The translations under genes were made by a program, and so were the position numbers. 64,000 nt of DNA from Closterium sp. NIES-65 (lineage: Eukaryota > Streptophyta > Zygnematophyceae > Desmidiales > Closteriaceae), in assembly GCA_948144175.1 (NCBI GenBank), contig CANXME010002121.1:62001-126000 (forward strand). Direction: 5' to 3'. Position 1 is the first letter of the stretch, and every line of letters starts with the position of its first letter. The notes under the pieces were generated by a model, which had not been told where the DNA came from, searched no databases, and worked only from the letters and a program-made list of their open reading frames with translations. Of this stretch, positions 1-10,700 are shown piece after piece.

Positions 1-112
1 CGCATCCCCACATTGTGAAAAGCAGAGTAGCGCATCCCCACATTGTGAAAAGCAGAGTAGCGCATCCCCACATTGTGAAAAGCAGAGTAGCGCATCCCCA
101 CATTGTCCACGT
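1..112. repeat. 30-bp tandem repeat
   Basis: About 3.6 near-identical copies of a 30-bp unit containing AGCAGAGTAGCGCATCCCCA run off the left edge. The short ORFs across it only follow the periodicity and are not genes. Confidence 0.9.
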
Positions 113-259
113 GTCAGGCACACACCTGGCAGTGTCCACGTGTGCATACGCCATGTCCATCATCCCAGCCTCCAGATGCACCATCGCTGCCACCCGCACA
201 CACACTTCCCCCTCCCCCTCCCCCTCCTTCCCCCCCTCCTTCTCCCCTCCCTCCGCCTC

Positions 260-767
260 CTCCTCCTTCTCCTCCTCTTTTCTAAACAAAGCTCGTCTCA
301 CGGCATCTTTCCTCCCCAGCGTCTCTCCCAGGTGAGCAGTGCAGGGGAGCAGCAGGGCGCGGAGGGAGGGGGACCGCTCCTGTAGCACCCTCTGGTGAAT
401 AACGACAACCCTCGCCGCCCACCAGGGCCAGGAGGGCGGCAGCAAGGACGGGGAGAATGCCTCAGAAGGTTTGACAAAGGGAGTGGAGGAGGAGGGGGAG
501 GAGGAAGAGGAAGGGGAGGGGAATATGAGTGGGAAGAGAGGGGGGAGGAGGAGGGTCCTGGCGAGTAGGAGGTACTGGGGGAGGTGGCATCTGCCTGTGA
601 CGTCAGCACCATCTGTCATGAGCTCCACCTGACACCACTTGCTCAGCGCCACGCGTGCCACCTCGCTGGCGAGGAATGAGGGGTGGCTGGCAAGTGCTGA
701 CGTGTCAACGGGGGTTGCTGACGTGTCGCTGCTGGCTGGTGCTGGGTTGAGTGGGAGTGTTGAGACT
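260..767 (-). other. possible downstream exons of the partial minus-strand gene
   Basis: On the minus strand an acceptor (ctgcag, exon from about 765) leads into an open stretch reading LASEVARVALSKWCQVEL. A second open stretch at about 400-260 reads SLRALLLPCTAHLGETLGRK and then turns into a Glu/Lys-rich tail. Both look more protein-like than the surrounding proline-rich low-complexity frames and would follow the ORF at 1379-1945. I cannot fix the splice sites or the family. The gene would continue off the left edge. Confidence 0.3.
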
Positions 768-1378
768 GCAGAAGGCTCGGGACTGGTGGTGGTGAGAGAG
801 AAAGAGGGAGTGGAGAGTGAGAGAGGAGGGAGTGGAGCGAAGGGAATGGGAGGCATGGGAGAGGGGACGTGGGAGGTGGAGGGAGGTGAGGGAAAGGGGG
901 GCACATGAGGAGGAGGGGGGGAAGGAGAAAAGGGGACAACAGTTGAATTTATGTTTGAATGTGCGACGATATGGGAAATGGAGGCACAGTGATCACATGA
1001 TTTTGATTCGTGTCCCCATTTCACAGCACGGGGTTTAGGGTCCAAGCCTGAAATTCAAGGACCAAGGTTTAAGGCTCAGGGTATGACCTTTTAGGCTGTG
1101 GGATAAAAAATTTAGGGCTGCAAGTGGGCTTGCGGATTAACTGTGCGATGAAGCTTAAGCTTAAACCCCAAACCCTGAGTGCCCTCACTGCCCTGATTAC
1201 CCTGACTGGTTCTTGAGAATTCCCAGTATCCTAATCCTGGTTTTCTGGATCCACGCCTCTTTCACTGCACGTCTTGGTAGCCTCTGCTAGGCAACCAAAG
1301 GAATTCAGTAGCTCACATCCATTCTTCAGTGTAAGCACGTGACCCTCACTCCCATTCTCTCGTTATAAGCACGTACAG

Positions 1379-1945
1379 TCACACCCACCCGCTAACATTC
1401 GCCTGCACGAAGAGGCAGAGGCTCGCCGCCCCCATCATCAGCACCAGCAGCGCCTTCTCTCTCGCGCTCCACTTGCCAACCCTCTCCTCCTCCTCCCCCT
1501 CCATCTTCCCGCTTCCCGAGTGAGGTTTCCCCCCCTCCACCAGCAGCGCGCCGACTCTCCCCCTCACTGCGCAGAAAAACGCTTCCGCCGCGGCTGCGCC
1601 CGCGGCCGCTTCCCCTGGCTGGTTCTCCGCGCGCGCGGCCACTGCTTCCGCCAGCTGCTCCGCGGAGGGGAGGACCGCGAGGGCGGAAGATGCGCGCTCC
1701 AGCGCGGCTGCATACCTCCCCGCGCTGATGAGCGCAACCACGGAGCCTAGCGCGGCTAACGGCCGTTCGCCTGACCTGTTGTCTCTTGAACCGCTAAGCC
1801 CGTCACTATCGCAAGCGAGTTTTCGCGAATGTAGCTCGTCGCGATGTCGTAGCGCGAACGACGGCGGCGCTCCGAGCGAGGCGAGCAAAAGCTCGACTTC
1901 GAGTGATCGCTCCGCGATGCTCCCGCTAGAGCTAGCGCGTGCCAT
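1379..1945 (-). CDS. hypothetical protein, first exon (partial gene)
   Basis: A 188-codon minus-strand ORF starts at 1945 with MARASSSGSIAERSLEVELL. Its central part is Ala/Leu-rich and helical in character (ALISAGRYAAALERASSALA), loosely like a TPR helix pair. Near its end is a hydrophobic stretch (KALLVLMMGAASLCLFVQ, about residues 164-181) that could be a membrane segment. The ORF closes at 1379, but a GT donor just before the stop (GCGG|gtgggt) suggests the gene continues leftwards through the exon-like segments below 767. The stretch from 768 to 1378 would then be an intron, and I see nothing else in it. It is divergent from the XS-XH gene. I do not recognise the family, and this could still be a chance ORF in GC-rich sequence. 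Confidence 0.4.
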   Translation of the reverse strand: MARASSSGSIAERSLEVELLLASLGAPPSFALRHRDELHSRKLACDSDGLSGSRDNRSGERPLAALGSVVALISAGRYAAALERASSALAVLPSAEQLAEAVAARAENQPGEAAAGAAAAEAFFCAVRGRVGALLVEGGKPHSGSGKMEGEEEERVGKWSAREKALLVLMMGAASLCLFVQANVSGWV

Positions 1946-2601
1946 GGTGACTAATCTTCGCGTTATTGGCTATGGAATTTATGTTTGTAGAAGTAGTTTG
2001 GGCCTTTAGCGAAACAGCCTTTGTGGCACCCGTTTACATATTTCGCATCAGACGTGAGCGAACGTGAGCGAAACGACGGTCGTTAGACCTTCGGCTAGAA
2101 GTCGCAACCTCAAGCGAAACGTGAGCGAAGCTCCAACAGAATATCAGCGAAAATTAGCGAACGAAACCCACTAGGCCGATCAATCGCGAACTCCGTAACA
2201 TGTCGCTTCCCTCTGCAGTTTCGCTTTGCAATTCCAACCCAAAGCACCATTGATAATTCCGCCACCCCACATCATCAAGCCTACTAGCCTTCCGCCTACT
2301 TTCTTCATCGCGTCCCAGGCTTGCGCCATTTTCAGCTGCTCTGAAAAGGCTCGATCAGAGGAAGATTTTTACCACGTAAAATAATAGTTCGACTTTGCGG
2401 TCTCTGCCTTAGAGATTTCTTCTCAGAGAACTGTCGTCCTCTTGGCTCTTCAACACAGTTTTTTAGGCGCCTCTAAAAGGCTCTTCGCCACCGCTCGCCA
2501 GAACCGCTCGCCAGAACCGCTCGCCAGAACCGCTCGCCAGCACCGCTCGCCAGCACCGCTCGCCAGCACCACTCGCCAGCACCGCTCGCCAGCACTAAAA
2601 A
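1946..2601. promoter_or_regulatory. divergent intergenic/promoter region
   Basis: This gap lies between the start of the minus-strand ORF and the XS-XH start codon. It holds scattered copies of a short GTGAGCGAAACG-like motif (about 2040-2180) and the 13-bp repeat of the leader. No TATA box is convincing. Promoter function is inferred from position only. Confidence 0.35.
2490..2596 (+). repeat. 13-bp repeat in the 5' leader of the XS-XH gene
   Basis: About eight copies of ACCGCTCGCCAGC (with AGAA variants) end a few bases before the ATG at 2602, so they probably lie in the 5' UTR. Confidence 0.85.
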
Positions 2602-4642
2602 ATGGACGAGCTATACAGCGACGACGACGGGTACGCGTCGCCCATCGACGATAACGAAGACGATGCACTGTCGGATAAGGGTGAGGAGGAGCTGGATCGC
2701 GACGAGGAACGCATTCAAAACCCCGCAACCATTCTCAACCCCGACGGAACGTACCGCTGCCCGTTCTGCCCGGGGCAGATGAAGCAGGATTACAAATTCA
2801 ACGAAGTTATGACACACGCAGAAGCTCAATCGAAAAAGACGTCGAGAAAAGGGGCCAAGGAGAGTCGGCGGCACAAGAAGCTGGTGGAGCGGCTGATGCG
2901 GCCGGACATGCAGCCGGAAAAGCCTGCTCGGGCTGTAAACGCGGCACCTCTTCAGACTCCTGCGGTTGTGGAGGTAAGACATGGCTTATGAAGTGTATTC
3001 AATTTTCTTTTTCGTACTTAATGCACATCTTTCCGTTGCATCGATTTTTTTTTTTTTTTTTGTATATTTATTTTCCTCTTGTATATATCTACATATACAC
3101 ATATTTGTTTTGCAGGATAGGATTCTCTGGCCGCCCGTGGCGATTGTGAAGAACCTGCAGACGTATTGGACGTATGATAAGATTCAGAACAGGAAGATTC
3201 TGGGCGGCACCACTCGGGAGGAGCTGGAAAGCACTCTTAAGAACTACGGCCCACGGAAAGTGGATGTTCTTTACAGTGCGTGGGGGGTGATGGGGGGGGG
3301 GGTGGGTGGGTAGATGACATGACTCATACACATGCTTGCATCTCTCATCGCGAGACAGAAAAGGGAGGAACATTCTGGGCGGCACCACTCGTGAGGAGCT
3401 GGAAATAACTCTTAAGAACTATGGCCCGCGGAAAGTGGACGTTCTTTACAGTGCGTGGGGGGTGATGGGGGGTGACAGTGAGTGGGGGGTGATGGGGGGT
3501 GACAGTGAGTTGGGGGGTGATGGGGGGTGACAGTGAGTGGGGGGTGATGGGGGGTGACAGTGAGTGGGGGGTGATGGGGGGTGACAGTGAGTGGGGGGTG
3601 ATGGGGGGTGACAGTGAGTGGGGGGTGATGGGGGGTGACAGTGAGTGGGGGGTGATGGGGGGTGACAGTGAGTGGGGGATGGCGGGGGGTGACAGTGAGT
3701 GGGGGGTGATGGGGGGTGACAGTGAGTGGGGGGTGATGGGGGGTGACAGTGAGTGGGGGGTGATGGGGGGTGATGGGGGGTGACAGTGAGTGGGGGGTGA
3801 TGGGGGGTGACAGTGAGTGGGGGATGGCGGGGGGTGATAATACTGTGCGTGTTATACAGTGCCGTGGGCCGCGGAAAGTGGATGTGTAATACAGTGCGTG
3901 GGGTGTGAGGGAGGGAAGGGCTGGAGAGGGAGAGAGACTCAACATGGGGAGGGGAGTAGGAGTGCTGTTGATAGCAAATGATCTCATGTCAATTCGAGCT
4001 TGTCACATCCGCATTCGCATGCGGCATGCGTGCCGCCTGCCTGCCTCTTTCATGCCCTCCAGTTTCATGTTGCTCGTTGAGTTCTCCCCTATCATCTTCA
4101 CTGATTTCGTTGATGAGACCACAAGGTTCGACGGATCATCTTCACTTCACGTGGAGGAGAGGAGAGCGCGCCAAGGGGTGGGAGACCACACCACATACAC
4201 ATGCCTGCCGCTCAGTTTCTTTCCAATTTTGCTTGCTTCCTTGATTCGATCCTCACCCACCCTTCATCAGACTTCAGCGGCCACACAGGGGCGGCTCTGA
4301 TTCACTTGGAGGAGGACGCGCCAAGGGGTGGGTGGGTGGGAGCCCTCCTGCAGACATTCACATGTCTGTCTCTCTCTGTCCTTTCCAGCTGCCTGCATCT
4401 CTCTCTTGACTCCCCCCCGTCCTCAGACCGCATGAGCCATACCGGCATGGCTCTGATTGACTTTGGGAAGAACGCGCCTGCCCTTGATGGAGGCTGGGAG
4501 GCCACATCCACATGCCTGCCTCTTTGTTTCTTTTCTAACTGCATCACTCCCTTGACCCCCCCCTCCTCTTCCTCAGACCGCATGAGCCATACCGGCATGG
4601 CTCTGACTCACTTCGAGGGAAACGCCGAGGGGTGGGTGGGAG

Positions 4643-4723
<81 letters not shown>

Positions 4724-7700
4724 CCACATGCATACACATGCCTGCCTCTGTGCTCCTTTCCAATCTGGGCTTCTCTTCTCATTCAATCCTCACCCTTCAT
4801 CAGACTTCAAGGGCCATACTGGCAAAGCTCTCCTTCTCTTTGAGGAAAACGCCAAGGGGTGGGAAGCCGCCTCGAAGCTGGACAAGACATATAGCCAGGC
4901 AGGGTTGGGGAGGAAGGGGTTCTCTAATGGGAGGAGGGGCGAGACCAAGGAGTTGTTCGCGTGGGCGGCAAGGGAGCAGGATTTGAAGGAGGAGAGTGAG
5001 AAGGGGCCGCTGGGGAGTGTGCTGCACAAGAAGCACAAGGCGACCAAGAGCTTGAGGGAGGTGAGTTTGGTTTGGTCTACAGATCTGACTTGAAAGGTAT
5101 CTGGGGGTTAATGGAGTGAGAAGGGGCTGGTGGGGAGTGTGCTGCACAAGAAGCACAAGGCAACCGAGAGCCTGAGAGAGGTGAGGTTCGGTGTGTAGAT
5201 GTGACTCTGGAGGTGTTTTGGGGTTAATGGAGTGAGAAGGGGCGCTGGTCTGGTCTGGTGAATGTGCTGCATAAGTAGCACGGGACGACTGAAGATTCTA
5301 AGGGAGGTTATGTTTGTTCATGGATGTGACTTCAGATCGACGGTAGAGGGTGAGTGAGGATGAGCCAGTGGGGAGGGGAGGTGCTGAAGAGGTATGTTTT
5401 GAGTCGACTCAAAACACACCTGGTAGAGGGTGAGTGAGGATGAGCCAGTGGGGAGGATGAGCCAGTGCGTGTTTTTTGAGAATTCTCAAAAAACACGCAG
5501 TGGGGAGGTGCTGAAGAGGTAATATGGCATCTGTACGCTCCTCTCTCTTCTCTTTTCCCCTACTCTCTTCTTGCGTCCTCAGGTGTTGGACGAAGAGGAG
5601 TCAGTGAGGCGGCAGCAGGAGAGGGAGGAGAGGCGGGTGCAGGAGTGGGCGTTGATGCGTTTAACTCACTCTGCCCCTCTTCTCCCCCTCTCCCCTCCCA
5701 TCCCCTCCCCTCCTTGCGTCCTCAGGTGTTGGACGAAGAGGAGTCAGTGAAGCGGCAGCAGGAGAGGGAGGAGAGGCGGGTGCAGGAGTGGGCGTTGATG
5801 CGTTTAACTCACTCTGCCCCTCTTCTCCCCCTCTCCCCTCCCATCCCCTCCCCTCCTTGCGTCCTCAGGTGTTGGACGAAGAGGAGTCAGTGAAGCGGCA
5901 GCAGGAGAGGGAGGAGAGACGGGTGCAGGAGTGGGCGTTGATGCGTTTAACTCACTCTGCCCCTCTTCCCCCCCTCTCCCCTCCCATCCCCTCCCCTCCT
6001 TGCGTCCTCAGGTGTTGGACGAAGAGGAGTCAGTGAAGCGGCAGCAGGAGAGGGAGGAGAGGCGGGTACAGGAGTGGGCGTTGATGTGTTAAACTCACTC
6101 TGCCCCTCCCTTCCCCCCCTCTCCCCTCCCATCCCCTCCCCTCCTTGTGTCCTCAGGTGTTGGACGAAGAGGAGTCAGTGAAGCGGCAGCAGGAGAGGGA
6201 GGAGAGGCGCGTGCAGGAGCGCGCGTATATGCGCCTATCAGAGCGACTGCAGGACACAGAGGGGCGGCTCAAGGAGATGGAAGATTCTGCTATGCAACTC
6301 AGGAAGAAGCACGAGCAAGGTGGGCCCGGGGCTGAATGGTAGGGAGATTATCTCAGGGAGCGTTGGTGGAGCATGCATGCGTGTTAGAGCCTGGCAGAGC
6401 GCCTGCAGGACACAAAGGGGCGGCTCAAGGAGATGGAAGACTTTGCAATGATGCTCTGGAAGAAGCACGGGCAAGGTGCGCAGTGCACAGCTTGGGGGGG
6501 TGATTTTCTGGGAGGGAAGTTTTGTAAGGGAGGATTGGTGGTGGGGTGGATGCATGTGGTGGTGGAGAGTGAGGCTATTGGAACGCGCACAAGAAGATCC
6601 CAGAGGGGCGGTTCAAGGACGAGGATTCTGCTATGATGCTCAGGAAGGTGCACGAGCAAGGTGCGCAGTGTGCAACATGGGAGAGAATGTATGTGAGGGT
6701 TGTGATTAGGGTGTATGGTATGGAGTATCAGTTGCTGTAGGCAGGTGAGCTGAGTGAGAGATTCCGGGAGCTGCCACAAATATTTGCAGCGACTGAATGT
6801 CAGGTTGCATAGGCGAATCAAGGAGCTCATGCCTTGAGGTATTGACGTCTTTGTCAGTTGACGCACCTCAATTGATGTCACTACCTCAAGGCATGAGTGC
6901 CTTGATTCGCCTACGCAAACCGGCGTTGAGTCGCTGCAATTCCTTTGCGAGAGCTCCCAGAATCTCTCACTTAGCTCACCTGCTACAACAACTGATACCC
7001 CATCGCACCTTTATTACGAGCAAGGGGAAGTATGTGGTGCACACATGTGAAAGTCAGTCAAATAGCCTGTGGGAGGGAGTGCTTGCTTGCAGGACACAGA
7101 GGGGCGGCTAAAGGAGATGGAAGACTTAGTATGATGCTCAGGAAGAAGCACAGGCAAGGCGTGCGGAAGGTGTTGCGAGACGGGGATGATGAAGAAAGTG
7201 TTATGGCGTTCAGATCACATTCGGGATGGCATGAAACGAGAAGTGAAAGGGCTGTTCCCTCCCCTTGTCCTGTTACATGCCTTTTGTCACACCTTTGAAG
7301 AAGTGTTTTGAGACGTCTCAAAACACTGTTCCCTCCCCTTGTCCTGTTACATGCCTTTTGTCACACCTTCCCTGTGTCCTCCCTTGTTCTTCTTATTGTT
7401 GCAGAGTTGGCAGAGGCACACGCGCACACACAGGAGGTGGTGGAGAGGCAGATGAGGAATCGCATGCGCGAGGTGCGGCGTATGGAAGGAGAGGTGGAGT
7501 GGCTGCAACAACAGCTGGAGGCGAAGAGTGTTGACGAGAAGAAGGTAAGGGGAAAATGGGGTGAGGGGAGAATGGGGTGAGGGGAGAATGGGGTGAGGGG
7601 AGAATGGGGTGAGGGGAGAATGGGGTGAGGGGAGAATGGGGTGAGGGGAGAATGGGGTGAGGGGAGAATGGGGTGAGGGGAGAATGGGGTGAGGGGAGAA

Positions 7701-10700
7701 TGGGGTGAGGGGAGAATGGGGTGAGGGGAGAATGGGTTGAGGGGAGAATGGGTTGAGGGGAGAATGGGTTGAGGGGAGAATGGGTTGATTGAGGAAGGCA
7801 GATGAGGAATCGCATGGAAGAGGTGCAGGGCTTGGGAGGAGAGATGGAGTTGTTGCAACCACAGCTGGAAGCAAAGAGTGTTGACGAGAAGGTGAGGAGA
7901 AAGGTGAAGGGGGGTTGAAAGGAGGAACACTGGGGGAGGGGAGGGAAAGGGGTGGGGTGAGAGAGGAGAGGAGGAAAATGGGGAGAGGGGGGGTGCAACG
8001 AGGAGCATGAGGTGAGTGAGGGGAGAGGCAGATGAAGGACTGCATACAGGAGGTGCAGCGTATGGAAGGGGAAGTGGAGTGGCTGCAACGACAGCTTGAG
8101 TCGAGGAGACCAATGAGCAGGAGGTGAGGGCTTTTGAGGCGCCTAAAAAATTTGCGGGTAATGAGACGAATTTTGAGGCGCCTAAAAAAATTGCGGGTAA
8201 TGAGACGACTTTTGAGGCGCCTCAAAAGAAGTGGAGTGGCTGCAAGGACAGCTTGAGTCGAGGAGAGCCAATGCGCAGGAGGTGAGGGGGTTTCTGAAGG
8301 AGGAGAGGGGTATTGACTCTCGTATATGCACTTTGCACATGCACTCTCACACACGCTCGCTCGCACGTGCACTCTCGCTCGCACACAAACACTACTATTT
8401 TAACCTTATGAGTGCCTTGCCTTATGACCTTGGTAAACTGCGTGCGAAGCTGTAAAGTAGCCATTGTTGGAAGAAAAGTTTGTCATCAAGGTTTCGCAGA
8501 AAAAGAAGACGGGGGCGGAAGGGACCACGGGAGCCAACACTCGCGAGGTGCTTTGCCCTATTGGAGCTACTTTTGAGAATTCTCAAAAGTCGCTCCAATA
8601 AAGGTGGGGGCCGAAGGAACCACGGGAGCCAACACTCGCGAGGTGCTATGCCCTATTGGAGCTACTTTTGAGAATTCTCAAAAGTCGCTCCAATAAAGGT
8701 GGGGGCCGAAGGAACCACGGGAGCCAACACTCGCGAGGTGCTTTGCCCTATTGGAGCTACTTTTGAGAATTCTCAAAAGTCGCTCCAATAGAGGTGGGGG
8801 CCGAAGGAACCACGGGAGCCAACACTCGCGAGGTGCTTTTCCCTAAAGGTTCCGGGCCGTGATGCGGCCCTCATGCGGCCATCATGCGGCCATCATGCGG
8901 CCATCATGCGGCCATCATGCAGCCATCATGCGGCCATCATGCGGCCATCATGCGGCCATTATGCAGCCATTGCCGTGATTTTCCCACTCGCGCGGTTGTT
9001 TGATGGCGTGTCGTGGTATCTATGATATCCCATTGCTTTTAGTCACATCCGTTCCGTTTTATGGCAGACGAGGCGGAGGCTGGAGGAGCTGACATGGAAG
9101 CTGAAGCAGCAGGAGCAGCAGGGGGAGCTGCAGCAGCAGCAGGCTCAGAGGCGAGCGGTGAGTGGCAAATGCTGGGGGAGGGTGGGGAAGGGAGTAGCGG
9201 AGAGGGTGGGAGAAGTCATGGGGAAGAATTGGAATGGAGTAAGTTTTTGATGCCCCAAGCTAGGCCTAGCTGGCATAACCAACAGGCGAACTTGAACAGT
9301 TCAACTGGCATGGCTGTTGGCCTGCCCCAAGTTCAAACTCTCTATAGAAGCGCGATAGTCCCGTGCCATTTCCTGCGAAACATTCGTGGTTACCGTGAAG
9401 CGAGTTTTGGGACGCCTTGAATCCGTTTTCTGTGGAGCGCCGGTACTGCAATCATGATGGAGTCATCTCTTTTGCCACGTGTAAAAAGTTTATTTTTGAG
9501 ACGTCTCAAAAATAATCTTTTTACACGTGGCCCGTGTTGTTCCTCGGATGCCCATTCAATGGAGACGATCCTATCCACCTCGCCTTGCAACGGAGTCGAC
9601 CCCGCCGTATCCCAATCTGCCACACACTACCATGCTCCTACTTCCATCCTTCCTTCCTTCATCCCTTCCTTTCCTACCGTCCGTCCCTCTTTCCCCCCTC
9701 CCCAGCGGGAGAAGAGGAGTTGGAGGGGATGTTTCAGCAGGTGCGGCTGAAGGTGGAGCAGAGGCATCAAATGGGGGTGCAGTCCGAATAAGGCTCAAAC
9801 CACCTTGCCGCTCCCTCCTTCCCTCCATCGCTCCCTCTCCCCCCCTCACCAGCGGGAAATGGAGGAACTGGAAGCGAGGTTTCAGCAGGTGTGGCTGATG
9901 GTGAAGCAGAGGCATTTGAATGGAAATGCAGCTTGAGGAGGCTAAGTGCTCCTTGCTCTGGCTTTCATCCCTCCGTTCCTCTCCTTCTCCCGTCCTCACC
10001 AGCGCGAGATGGAGGAACTGGAGGGGATGTTTCAGCAGGTGCGGCTGAAAGTCGAGCAGAAGCACCGAATGGAGATACAGGTTGAGGAGGCCAAGGGCAA
10101 GCAGGCAGTAGCGGGGGTGGGGGAGGGGGAGGGGGAGGGGGAATTGGAGGGGGAGGGGTCTAAAGAGGCGGAGGAGAGGCTGAGGCGGCTGGAGGAGGAG
10201 TTGGAGGAGGCGAAGGAGATGGTGGAGGAGGAACAGGACCGGTTCTTTCGCCTGTCGGTGGTTGCGCGGGTCAAGGATGACGACGTGTTGAATGCCCGGA
10301 AGACCGCGCTCGAGGTGTGCGTGCGTGCGTGCTTGTTTGCTAGCCAAAGTTTTTCTAGTCGACTTGAAAGTCATCTTCATTCTTCATTCTGACGACCGGA
10401 AGACCGCGCTCGAGCTGCATGCTTGCTGGCTTGCCTTCAGGAGTGTGCTTGCTTGCCTGCCTACAGTGTGCTTTCCTGGTTACTGTTTGCTTGCCTGGTT
10501 GCATGCCTCATCACTCTGGCTCAAGGCCTTCCGAGCGTGCCGCACATGAAAGGCGTGCCCTGCTTGCGATGCGCTCAACTCACTCTTCTTCTCCCCTGCG
10601 CCCTGCCCTCTCCTCTCCCTCTCCCTCCTCTACCCCCTGTCCTCTCTCCTCCCCTGGTCCTTTCCTCCCATCCCCCCCTCCAGTTTCTGAAGGAGCATCA

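Noticed and set aside
1020..1220. Telomere-like GGTTTAGGG / CCCAAACCCTGA words
   Set aside because: Isolated and irregular, with no array. Chance or common plant-like sequence.
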